Source of the DNA: Trebouxia sp. TZW2008
Taxonomy: Eukaryota; Chlorophyta; Trebouxiophyceae; Trebouxiales; Trebouxiaceae
Assembly (NCBI GenBank): GCA_002118135.1
Contig: BDIU01000256.1
Span: 188,773 to 252,772, forward strand
Direction: 5' to 3'
Length of the DNA stretch: 64,000 bases
Shown: positions 50,501 to 63,500 of the stretch, in pieces
How the letters are laid out: the number at the start of each line of letters is the position of its first letter
How positions within the stretch are numbered: position 1 is the stretch's first letter
Made by a program: the position numbers and the translations under genes
Notes under the pieces: model-generated
Told to the model about the DNA's origin: nothing
The model's database searches: none
The model's input: the letters and a program-made list of their open reading frames with translations, nothing else

Positions 50501-53500
50501 TGTCTGCAATATGCCAACATGCATGTAGCTCATCAATAGTTAGCAATGTTGCACTTGTTGTCAAATTTGCGAAGGATGCGCTGATACATGCTGTCATCTC
50601 ACAGGTGCGGCCTGTCAAAGAAGAGATACGGAAGGATAGGCCAGCAGGGCAGGTTGGCAAACAGGTGCATGGTGTACGGCTGGGTGCTGGTGACAGAAGT
50701 TACCTAGTCAGAGACAAACAGATTGAAGTTCTCAAGAATGTATATGGTGGTGTACAAGTAAGATTTGATCAGGCGCATTTCCCTGTTACCCTGGCGGCTA
50801 CACCCTTTCATTGCACATCAAAGCATGCCCTGCTGTCAGCAGCATTTGCAACGCTACAACATGATGCGCACAGCAATAATGCATCAGGCAGTGTGCCAAA
50901 AGCACCAACATGCAATTGGCACATACTTGCAGGGTACAGCATGTCATAACCCTGTGCCAAGACAGCTCAAGTCTCGAATGCACTGCTATGCTATGCCATG
51001 CCTTGCACATGTGCACCACTCCATGTCATATTGTGCACACACTGCTGACGCAGGCATGTATGCCTTGCATGTTGCTGACCAAAATTTTGTGCTATGCAGA
51101 GCACAGGGGTGTCATTTGATGTGACGCCTCCCAAGGGCCAGCAGTCCTTCACACCAAACAAGCTGATGTTGATGAACAGGGAGCGCAAAATGAACATGCT
51201 GAGCCCAGAAGGCGGCCAGAACCTGTTCCACACTGACATTGAGACTGGCAAGTAAGCCACACTATGTTTTCTATCTCAGGCAAATGTCCTAAATGTCCTA
51301 ATAAGCCATGTCCAACAAGCCATTAATGTTGCTGCAGCAAGCCTAAAAAGGGCGTACTACAGCAAGCATGCATGGCATTGTTGAGGATATATGCACACAA
51401 GACTTCAACTGGTTTCTTCCAGCTGAAGCCTAATTCATGTTACGCAGGGTCGTGTCAGAGTGGAGTTTCAAGAAGGATGGTGTGGACGTCAGCATGAAAG
51501 ACCTGTCCAATGAGACTAGAGGGGCCCAAATGGATGACAGGGATACCTTCCTTGGCATTGGCCAGAAAAGGTGACAAAAGTTGTTGCCGTTTTGCTCTGA
51601 TTGCACCTGACAGTTTTCTTGCTTGTTGTACAACGCTGCTATTACGCAGCTATACTGCACACAATGCTAATTGCATTGCTCTGTTGCATTGCTGTCTTTG
51701 GACAGCATTGTCCTGCATAGCAAGCCAGCTCTGCTCCGCATTGTTACAACAATTCTGTGGCATTGACGCTTTCTTTTGGAACGCCTCTCAATGTCACTGC
51801 TGCTTTGCACAAAGGCTCAGGGTTTGCTGCAGGGCTCAAAGCTGACTAAGGACTCCAGTGCAACATATGGTGACATCACATTGTTGCTTGCCCACGACGA
51901 AACTGCAGAGTGTGCCTTCATATTGCTGCTTGAGTATAATGAGGCTGCAGTCTGTCCATGTGCATTGCTGCTTGTCATGTGCAGACTGCTGGTTCTGACT
52001 GTACACTGCTGACTGTGGTGCTCAGGCTGGTACGGTGGGACATGCGGGCACCTGAAGGTGTGGTGCAAGAGATGTCTAGTCCCTCTGTGGTACAGTGGGC
52101 AGGAGGACATGACTACAAGACCAATGTGGCCTTCAACTGCATGGCCACTTCAGGTCAGCACACGAATGCATTGTCTGACCTGAAGCAAACCTCTGCAACT
52201 GATGTCACAATTTGCTCAACGTTAATTGTTTGGCATGCAATGCGCTTATTGACTGAGACAGTCAGAGCAGACTAAAACCTGCAAGGCCAACCTGCGCATT
52301 GATTAACAAGCGCTGTTGATTCCCCCAATGTCATGATGTGTGCCTTTGCTTTTAGGTGATGGCTATGTTGTCATTGGCTCAGACGATGGGCAGATACGCA
52401 TGTATAGTGAGAAGAGCCTGACCAGAGCCAACACAGCCATCCCAGGTCTTGGGGGACCCATCACTGCTGTAGATGTCACCTATGATGGCAAGTGGGTCTT
52501 GGCTACCACCAAGAATTACCTGATGGTTGTCAAGACCACTTACAAGGTCAGCTGCTCTGCAATCCATGGTCAAGAAGATCATATTGCTCTGTGTTACCAA
52601 CATACCAAATGCCTTGATCCAGCGCTCCTTGCTGCTGTCAATGTTGCAGCACAGCAATCACAACGTGCATGTCATTCTGTCCTGCTGCTGCGCTGCATTC
52701 ATACTCCCAGCTGTATACTTGTGAGGTATCTGTCACCAGCAGCTGATTCAATTGAGCTTAATGTGGCTCATGATGTTGTCATTCTGCAGGACAAGAATGG
52801 CAAGGAGACCAATGGTTTCAAGAGCCGCATGGGTTCAAGAGCGCCCGCCCCTCGCCTGCTCAGACTGAAACCAGAGGACCAGCCACTGCTGCAAGGCGCC
52901 CCCTTGCGGCAGGGCAAGTTCACCTGGGTCACTGAGGCAGGCAGAGAGGAGCGCTGGATTGTTGCCTCATGTGACAACTACACGGTGTTGTGGAACTTCA
53001 GGTGACCACCATATTCAGCACTTCAGCAGGCAACATCATTGTTGATGATGCCTTGTTGAACAATGCAAATGAATAGTGCTGTCACCATTGTTAAGCTTTG
53101 ACCTTGCAGGCTTGTGTGAGCCATAGCTTGAACATGGGTTTTGTGTTGTTATATGTCGTTTTGAATGTCATGACTGTCACCGTATTGCCATATCAATGAG
53201 AATTGATTCAGACTGTGTTCATTGGCAGGCAAGTCAAGCTAGCTGAGCCAACAACGACATCATATGGTGGCCTGACAACATGCACCAACTATCACCTCAT
53301 CAAAAAGCAGGAGTCAGTCGTGGACTCTGTGTTTGTACATGACAACTACACTAGATCGCCAGGGGCAAATGACAACTCCATGGTTGTGGTCACCAAGCAC
53401 CAAGTCTGGTCTTTGGCAGATGATGACGAGGATTGATCATGATTGCTGATGTATGTTGTGGCATTGCTATTGTACTTGTGCTTGCAGCTTTTCTTTTGAC

Positions 53501-55149
53501 AGGTTTTTCACTTTTATGGCATTGAGCCAGAATCTGTATGACATCATGACATGTGTCCAGCAGCTGCAGTAGAACTCACCTGAAACCTGGAATTGCACAA
53601 AAGGTGCACGCATGATTGCAGCCCTCTGCCACTCGCAAATAGGCTGTGTGCTGAGGCGTCAGCCGATGCCGATCATATTCTGGTCTGAAAGACACTGTTG
53701 CCTCACCAACCTGTGGTAAACACAGTCATATGTCAGCTCTGCTTCATGCAAATTGTTGGCAGTCAATAGATTGTTGGCAGTCAATTGGCTTCTCTGCGTC
53801 TCATACAAATCTGTCCATACAATCTTCAGGGGCTTGTTGTTTTGCACTTGTGAACCAAAGCGTGCATGAACATGGTTATCAAGGCATTCAGTGCTGCAAA
53901 TGCATAGACATGCTCTTGAAGTTATTGAGAGCTGACATTGCATAATAGATCACGTATCAATGCACCAAGGCGTACCTGGGTTCTGCCGCTGTGTGTGGCA
54001 GGGTCCAGTTCAGGAGACATCCCAAGCATGCCTCTGAGATGCCTTGGAAGGGTGCTGTAGTTCTCAAAGCCCATGATCATATCTGCTTCAGGCAGTTGAT
54101 CTGCACAGCCACGTGCCATGTTGACCACAATCTCACTCAGTGCAAGAAGATGACGAACCCAGTTCACTGATTGAGAAAATCACAAAGCAACTCAGCCAGC
54201 ACATCTCAGGATGCACAATGGTGCCAAAAGACGCTGCACATGTGAAATGCAGCAATCAATACAATGCCATTTACACAGCTGCTCACTGACCTGCAAGATC
54301 TTGAGAATACCTCTGAGCTAAGCAGCCAGTGACAATGACACGCTGTGCCTTGCCATCTGCTTTGAGCTGAGCTGCTTCCATTATGGCCTGCATATGCACA
54401 GCAAGCAATAGCACTCTCAACCATGACCTATTGCATTGCACTCAGCGCTTGCATCACTCGTGCTGCATGCGCAACATGCTGCCTGCATAGCAATGCTTGT
54501 AGAGCCACAGCAAGCGCCCTTGTTTTGCTAGATTTGCCTCAGGCACATTGGCAGAGATCACTGTCAAGCAATTGCACACTACATCTAGCTTGTTGACAAA
54601 TCATGTAGCAATGAGGTTGTAATGCTGTGGTGCTGCAGAAGTGTATCACCTCAAGAGACTCAGTCTTTGCTTCTTCCACAAAGCTGCATGTGTTCACCAC
54701 GATAGCATCTGCATCCTCATGATCCTCAACAATGTCAAATCCAGACCGGAATAAGTCACCAAGCATGACTTCACCTGCAGTGAGCAAACAAGCTGTCGTG
54801 ACTATGGGACCTTCAAAAGTCTTTAGCGCCCAACACAATCCCACAGAAAGTGTTTAGATGCACCATCTGATGTGTGCAGCACCGGCTGTCCAGCCCAAAT
54901 CGAAGCAGCAGGCGTGTTGAGGAAGGTGAAACGCTCACCGTCGACGGTGTTTTTGGGACAGCCCAGAGAGACCATGGAGACCTTCTTGGGAGCATCCGAC
55001 TTCAAAGTTGCAGGCGCAATGGTCTGCGGCGCAGAGCTTGCGGCTTGTACATACCCGCGTCTGCTGGACCGTTTTGCCCAGATCTGCCGGTGCTCAGAAC
55101 GCACGACTTTCGTTGGTAGCGTCAAGGCTGCGCTGTGAGCGCAAGCCAT
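47600..55149 (-). CDS. rimO: RimO-type radical SAM methylthiotransferase
   Basis: Family of two-cluster Fe-S enzymes that methylthiolate an aspartate of ribosomal protein S12. Ten exons in coding order: 55149-54939, 54774-54650, 54387-54291, 54100-53976, 53710-53580, 49225-48970, 48703-48544, 48300-48179, 48063-47977, 47839-47600. The sum is 1,554 nt (517 aa, TGA). N-terminal UPF0004 cysteines are in SLGCPKN (C64), VNTCSF (C100) and VTGCLAQRY (C134). The radical SAM CxxxCxxC is CNHACTFC (C217, C221, C224), followed by [12 protein letters not shown], which favours RimO over MiaB, as does [20 protein letters not shown]-like domain ends the protein. Residues 1-50 are Ala/Ser/Arg-rich and basic with few acidic residues, like an organelle transit peptide, so action on plastid or mitochondrial ribosomes is likely (inference). 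Intron 5 (53579-49226, about 4.35 kb) contains the entire opposite-strand VID27 gene. Confidence 0.9.
49593..53436 (+). CDS. VID27/CYPRO4 family protein, nested in a rimO intron
   Basis: Homologue of yeast Vid27 and plant CYPRO4-like proteins. The role is poorly defined: the yeast name comes from vacuolar import and degradation. Exons: 49593-49656, 49705-50090, 50223-50306, 50605-50757, 51100-51251, 51448-51570, 52026-52153, 52356-52546, 52790-53001, 53229-53436; total 1,701 nt (566 aa). The N-terminal part has a PH-like region ([20 protein letters not shown]). The C-terminal half is the VID27 propeller-like domain: [54 protein letters not shown] and [10 protein letters not shown]. The start MGQQQS fits an N-myristoylation signal (Gly2, Ser6), suggesting membrane attachment. 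Intron 1 is only 48 nt, a multiple of three and stop-free. If retained it adds 16 residues, so both forms are possible. The promoter must lie between 49226 and 49592, inside the host intron. Confidence 0.9.
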
Positions 55150-55611
55150 TTTGTAAGCGCCTCGAATTAAAAAAGCGCAACACTACAAGCACGACTTGTT
55201 GCGCTAGCCACTTGCTGCTGGCTTTCACAGGAGGCCAGCTCCGAAACCAACTTACAGTGTAGAGTACTGTCAAGTGCATGAATCGAAGCTTTGATCTTGA
55301 CAATTTCATTATTACTGTTTGGTAGCAACAGAAACAGCAAGTTGGACCTGATCCAGAACCCATCCTGGTCTATGAAACATTACGCTGAATGTGTGACAAT
55401 GATTGTATCATGGCACATTTGCAAAATGTGTCACAGAATCGGTCTGCATGTCCCGCAATAGCTGCATGCAAGTCTAGCGCAGCCTTATGCAGTTGCATTC
55501 AGCCAGGCAAAGTCAGTCCATGACTGGCTCACACCTCTCACAGTACCTCTGCACATGATCCACATTTGTCATGTGCTACATCTCAGTCGCACTCTGCTAT
55601 TCGATGCGCGC
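55150..55611. promoter_or_regulatory. Divergent intergenic region between rimO (-) and HINT gene (+)
   Basis: About 460 bp (650 bp if the HINT start is 55801) between opposed start codons. It must hold both promoters. No coding exon and no clear core-promoter motif was recognised. Confidence 0.5.
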
Positions 55612-56874
<1,263 letters not shown>

Positions 56875-57566
56875 AGTTATGCTGCTGGACCAAGTATTCC
56901 ATTGCAAATGCACACCCATGACTTTTCAGCAGGCTGCGCTCACTGCAAGCTGTGGATGACCAACATTGTGTGCTGCGTCCCATGCCCATGGCATGCCACC
57001 ATACATGATGTGACTGATGAAGCTAAAGTGTGTCCTGATTCTGTGCGTGCAAATGGACTAGTGTTCCATTTTGTCAATAGCTGCTGCAGCTAGCACTACC
57101 TTTCTGTTTTGAGTGGGGTCAGATAGCATCATTGGAATAGCATAGAAACAACATCATGGCCTGCTGGCTGACAAACCGAGGTTGTGGTCTGTCAGTCCAC
57201 TGTTGGGTGACTCCAAATTGCTATCTGCGTGCAATCAAAATTGGAGTGTTGATGACATCTCACCAGGGGGATGATGCGGGGTTTCCTCGCTATATCATAG
57301 CAACTTTTGCTTGCTTCGGTTGAAAGCAGCACAGAGCGATACGAACAAGTCATCACGAGCGATCAACACGAACAGAGCAGCGGAGCGTTCACGGAAGTCG
57401 AGCAGAGCATTCCAGGTGCTTGAACGCCTGAGGGCCGCGCCGGGGTGTCAAGCGGGCACAGTCACAGCCAGGCTCGTGTTGTAGGAGTGTCAGACTGGCC
57501 GCCTCGCTCCAGAAGGGCAACCCGCTAAAGTAGCTTCAGCACGCAGCGCAACGTGCATAGCGCTTC
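56875..57566. promoter_or_regulatory. Intergenic region, HINT 3' side to next gene's promoter
   Basis: About 690 bp without a recognised exon. It should include the HINT 3' UTR and the promoter of the following gene. The stretch from about 57300 onward is richer in CG dinucleotides than its surroundings, as often seen near algal 5' ends. Confidence 0.4.
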
Positions 57567-60500
57567 ATGGAGGTGAGCGTTCCTTTCAAACAATTGCGAC
57601 AAGCTGCTCCTACGAGTTTCGACGGACTGCAACACCGACTTCGTTGCTGTCTATTCGCATCTGCAAATTTTGAGTGGCTTGACCGACAGCTTTGACTGAT
57701 AGTGAGCTGCAACACGCTTTCCTTGTGATGCTTGGATTGTGAAAAGCATGTTGCACGTGAGCAAGCCTCAGTTTCGCCGCGAAAGAGTGCTTGTATTTAG
57801 CAGTGCATGAAAGCGCTTGACAAACAAGTGTTTCTCAAGCCCTCAGTGCTTGAGACAATGAGTGCCCACTTTTCCAGGCAAGCTATCATGGCTCTGAGAG
57901 GCTACAGGGCATGCTTGCAACTATCTTGCGGCTTCTGCTTGCAGGCAGCAGATGCAGTTCCCCCATCCACAGTAGTGGTCAAGATTGTCAAGATCTCTCC
58001 AGCTGCAGCTCCATGCAGGAGTCCTGCAAGTCAGCATACAGTTTCTATCCTTGACTCAACTCAGGAAGCCAAAATCAGCTTCAGTGCAGTGTACCAGCCC
58101 TGCAACTTGCTGGAAAGGCCCAAGGTAAGATTGCATTTTGGATTTGAATGTATGCACCTTGACTGCAGCATTTGACCAGAGCAGATGCAACTGAAGTTTT
58201 GCAGAATTGCAATTGCAAGTGTCAAGGATGCAAATGACAGCCTGTGGTACTTGCACTGGTGGCCAGTCTGGTGATGCTGGGTGGGTCCCAATACTTTGAC
58301 CTCATGACCTGTGTTGCACGTGTCCCCTGGCGTTCTGTGACGTATCTTGCAAGCAGGTATGTGCCTCAGCTACGAACTGCGTTAGATCTGATGCTGTCTG
58401 CTTGAGATCATTGGTGCATGTGTAGGTGTTTCATCAGGATGTGTTGGCATCGCTGTTGGCACCAGAGAGCTCGCAGTATGCTGTCAGGACTGCTTTGGAG
58501 ATCTTCAACGCCTACCGCAGCCAGACAGCTTTCACAATCTTGCCAGAGATGTTTGATGACCACCTTGGCCTGTCAGAAGGCTTGACCAGTAAGCATTGGT
58601 TGCTATGTATACTGCTACATACTTGCAAAGGCAATCAATGCCTGGCAATACGGAAGCTGCCGTACCTTGCTGCATTGTACCTGGTCATGTCTGCACCAGG
58701 CAAATCATGTCTCAGATCAGCAGCCCTCACGATCAATCATACTTATGAAGCTGTGGGTCTGTTAGTACCTACTCATGCATAACAAAAGGAAGTGCACTTT
58801 TGACTTGAGACTTTGACTCAAAGGTTCCCCTGATATGGTAATATCTGCAACATAGCACCGATGCCAGGGTTATGCAAATGCGTTTGAGCTGGGACTCAGT
58901 TGGGTGTGCATGTGTCCTGCCACTGCATGCGCTATATGCAACATCGGTCAACGCGTCCGAGTGGTCAAGGAGATAGACTTGAAATCTATTGCCGAGAGGC
59001 GCGTAGGTTCAAATCCTGCCGTTGACGAGCTCCAAAATCTTATGCAACATGCACAAGTTGCCAAAGTTGCGTTCCTCATAGACTGTGCTGTGGTACCTCT
59101 GTGTCTGCACAGCAATGCATCACATTACTGTGAAGAATCCACAATAGCCTCAGCTCAATGTTTTTGTCGTTGCAAATCTAAAGCAGCATTGCACTGCTTC
59201 ACCACATAGAATGCATAGTGGCTCAGTGTTGAATGATGCTGAAGTTCTGCATTTATAGGATCCATATTACATGAGGTAGCATGCATGACAGCTGTAGCAT
59301 GATTTGTGTGGGATTGCAGTTCTGTAGCTGGAGAACGGCTACCATGCTCTGCTGGTGGCCTTTGATGCAGCCCAGGGTGGAGAATTGCTTGCATAAGAGC
59401 GCTTCATCCCTGCATATCTAGCAGTGCACATCAACACCTTACAGCATGCATGGCGGCTGCTCAATGCTTGTTGTCGCTGCAGTTCTGCAGCTGGAGAACA
59501 GCTACAACGCCCTGCTGGTGGCCCTTGATGCAAACCAGGATGAGGAATTGCTTCCTCCAGAGGGCTTCATTCCTGCTGGGCCCATCACCCCTGAAGGTAT
59601 TGCCTGCTGTGCTTGCTGCCTGACATCTTTGGACAGCTGCCTACCTGCCTGCCTGCCTGGCGTAATTCACCAGCTGCTCGTTGCCTATCTGGTGTGGTGC
59701 ATTAGCTGCCTGACCAAGATTGTAGACAGAAGATGGCCGTGTGCATCGTTATGATTGCAGCTCAGTAACAGACACTGCCGCCAACCTGGCCAGCAACTGA
59801 CAGGAGTGTGATTGGTACCAGGTGCACCAGTGGACAATGCAGCTGACTTGTCAGCCGCCGACAGGGCATTACTAATTCAGCCCCCCGGCCTGGCCTCAGC
59901 CAAAGAGCTGCTGCGCATTGCAACCACACCACAGCAGCAGACCGTAGTGCCCCTGCCCACTGGGGCAGTTGCGGGCGGCCCTGCAGATGGGCTAGCAGGG
60001 GCCCGGCCTGAAGGGCAAGGGGGTATTGCCTGGGGTAGTAAGACCTTCCTGCTGGTGTGGGCTGACACCGCTGAGCCCGTGCGCCTTACACCTTCTGTGC
60101 TGCTGGCACACCTCATTCTGTGCTCAAGAAGGGTGAGCAGCTGCACCGCCGAGTCACTTGCCACCTTGGGATTACACGTGCAAACTATCCTGCTTTGCAC
60201 AAGCCTTCTGCGCTGCTGCCACACCTCGTTCTTTGCAGTGGAAGGGTAAGCAAATGACATTGCTGCGTCTGTGCCCCTGGCACCTGCGCCCCTGAAGTCT
60301 TATTGTGCTGTAAAGCTGTCTGTCTGTCTGTCTTTCTGCCTGCCTGCCTGCCTCAGTGTGCCTCTGATGCCTTTGACTTTGCCTCTTAGCTGAAGCTGTC
60401 ATGTGCTGGTGTCAGGAAGCTGGCATGTTCCTGCGCATGGCTTCTGGCCTGGGCTTCTGCCAGGTGGGGGACTACGTGGCCAGCCTGTTCTTCCTCTTCA

Positions 60501-63500
60501 GGCGCAGAGGGCACAGGTGCTGCCACTCTCAACCTGGCATCCACCTTTGCATCATCTTGACTTGGTAGACTTTGCTGTGCCGCACAGTGCTGCAAGAGCA
60601 GTCTCTTGGACAATCTGCAAGAGACTGCTCTTGCACAAGTGCAGCCTCTCAGTCCCAAATTGGATGGCATCTTTGCTGCAATCAGACGTGTGGTCAAAAG
60701 TGGCTCGCTGTTTTCAGTTTGATGCCAATGGCACAGCCATTATGCCTTGTGCATGCTGACCACTGAGAAGATGCCACTGCTACCACATGCATGGCAGCAC
60801 AGCCAAAGCTGCATTGCATGTTAAGTGAATCGCTCAAGCTGCCCCTATGCCTGTACATGATCACAATTGTGCGTTTGTTCAACCGTGCACGGCATGTTCA
60901 GGTTGAAGTGCTGGGAATGTGGGCTGAAGAAGAAGGTGCTATGCCGTCAGATACAGAGGGGTGACTGCGCTTTGTGTACTCCAGTTTGTTGCCCCAGAGG
61001 AGATCTAGTCATGAGAATTGAGCTGTGCATGATGTGTTCAGGTTGAAATGCTGGGAGTGTGGGGTGAAGAAGAAGGCACCATGTGGTCAGACACAGAGGG
61101 ATGACCTGCCATGGTGCTGTCACAGACGCCTAGGGGAGTGGATCTCTCTGCACACAGTCAGCCGCTCTGACGATACGGAGAAGAGCATCCAGTTCCGGAG
61201 TAAGCAAAGACGTCAACGTCAAGCCAATGCCCTGAATGCTGCTTTGTATTGAGCTGTTGGCGACATCATGAGCCCTTCTTCTGACCTGGACAACATTTGG
61301 TGCTGATGCATGCTGTCTTAGTGAGGTATGTTTGTATCAGTGGTCATTGCATGCTCACAGTTTGGTAATGCAGGCAATGGCATCGCTCCTGTATCTGCTT
61401 CACCTCTGACCACGATTTTGTGACCAGCGCTGCAGGCAATGAGAGCTTTTGTGTATTGCTGATGCTTACTCAGAGGTTGATGAACATAGCTAAGTCAGCA
61501 ACAGAGCGGCTTGCATACACTGCAATCATGAGCTGTGCACCATATTGCAATGACTATACACTGCTGCAGGCAATGGCAACTTCTTCCTGTCTCTGTTGCC
61601 ACCCAAAAAGGTGCTGGACGCTCCTGAGCCAGTAGCAGCACAGCTGCAGTTCCAGCCGGAGCAGTCTGAAGTGGTACGGCTCAGCGAGATCATGAAGGAG
61701 CGGCCCTTCCACCCTAGCATGACCCTTCAGAAAGCCCTTACCCGCTTGGCACCTACCTGCCGCAAGCTCTGGAACCAGATGGACTGGATCTCAGAGATGG
61801 TGTCTCAGGTATGGTGCCACTGCATGTGGCTTCAACAAGCGCATTCGTTTTGCAATACTGAAGGGCATTTGCTGAGGATATAGGAACGAATGTAGTCAGG
61901 TAAAGGGGAAGCGCACTCAGTCCATTGCACTGATTGCTTCCATTCTGATTGGGTTTAAACATGAGACTTGATGTGTGCGGCCTGCCTCAGGGGTCATGTG
62001 AACAAATTTTGTATCTGGAGCATGTGCATGGGGTTGCAGCAAGGCAGTTGGGCCCAAAGTGCAATCTCAACCTACTGGCATCATGATAAGGTCCTTCCAC
62101 TATTTGGTGGTTGTAAGCAGACTACATGCATGATACAGGTGGTAGGGGAGCGCAGTGAGTCAGCTGCTGCCAAGTTGCACCTATGGTTGGAGCGCACCGC
62201 CTTCTACAAGGTGCCCAAAAGCCACCAGGATGAGGTTGCTGAGCAATGCCAGAAGCCCTTTGATCAGGTCTGGCTCTGCTCTTCCTTTTACCTTTTCTGA
62301 TATCGTCTGCACAGACCTGCTGCACCATCACATAGAGCAGATCTGATGCTGTTGCAGCAGACTTCACTCCCATGGCTTTTCTGTCTGTTTGGCCCCACAG
62401 TGCCTGTCTGCAGCCTTTGCTTGCATACGCAGCTTGTGATCAGCTCTTCCTCCAAGCTAGATCCCAGGTTGTTCGAAGTGAGGTGTTACAGCCCAAGAAG
62501 CAAGTCATGGGACACTCCGCAGCTGTGAAGGCAAGCTTGTCATGCCATGTCTGTCTGTGCAGCTGATTGATGAGCTGCTACCAGTTGTCCCTGGTGCACC
62601 TAATTTGGGTGGGCACAACAGAAGCGGCGAGTCCATGAAAGCTCTGAAGGCCAAGCAGAAACTTCAACAGTCACAACCAGGCAGTGAGGCAGGCAGAAGG
62701 GCTGGGGCTGTTGCTGGGGCCTTGCCAGGCAATGTGGCTCAGATGCCCAGTGCAGGCCTTATGCATAACAGCTTGGCTGGCCCTCGTGAGGCCACTTGGG
62801 AGCAAGGGCCCCTCCTGGTCAGGGTGAGTGCACAAATATCCCATAAAGTGCATGTTTCGAGTGCACAGCTTCTCACAAGCCAGGGGCCAGGGCTTTGCAA
62901 GGCAATGTGGCAGTGACTGCACGTTACCTGGTGAGCAAGCCTAGCAATGCACTCATTGCATGGCATGCATGCACTGACTGCTCAGCACGTCATGAGCAAG
63001 CTTACTTCCTCCTCTCTGGTCTTGTTCTCATTGGCCCTTTCTTGCTGTCCTGTTGTTAGGCTAAGCCATACGATGTCTGATCACTAGGTGGGTCAGTCTG
63101 AAGCCACACATCCATTCAGCACGCCTTACTCGGCCTCTGGCCAGGCTGATAACTCGCAGGGCCTAGAGGCAGCCAAGCTGGCTTTTGCTGCCCTTGCTTG
63201 CTGTTGCATCTGTCGTCTCTCACATGATTCGCGTACGGTAACACAAGAAACACGCCCGAGCTGTGCAATAGACACAAACAAACAAGGTCAAGGCAATGGG
63301 TGCGGATATGTAAATGCGGAACCACAACACAAAACGCTGCAGCAATTGTGCCAAGCAAATACATGCAAGCAGTAGTTGCTGTTGCATCATCAGGCTAAGA
63401 GTGATGTCTGTCCATCAGGTGGGCGAGTCTGAGGCTGCACTTCCAAATAGCACGCCTTACCCAGCCTCTGGCCAGCCTGATGAGTCCCAGACCCTAGAAA

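Noticed and set aside
54874..55262. Plus-strand open frames opposite rimO exon 1
   Set aside because: The minus strand carries the clear rimO N terminus with SLGCPKN; the plus-strand frames are shadows.
58202..58270. Extra exon of the unrecognised gene around AIASVKDANDSLWYLHWW
   Set aside because: The exons at 58124 and 58426 already join in phase. This stretch needs an unusual acceptor and quickly meets a stop, so it was left out, though not excluded.
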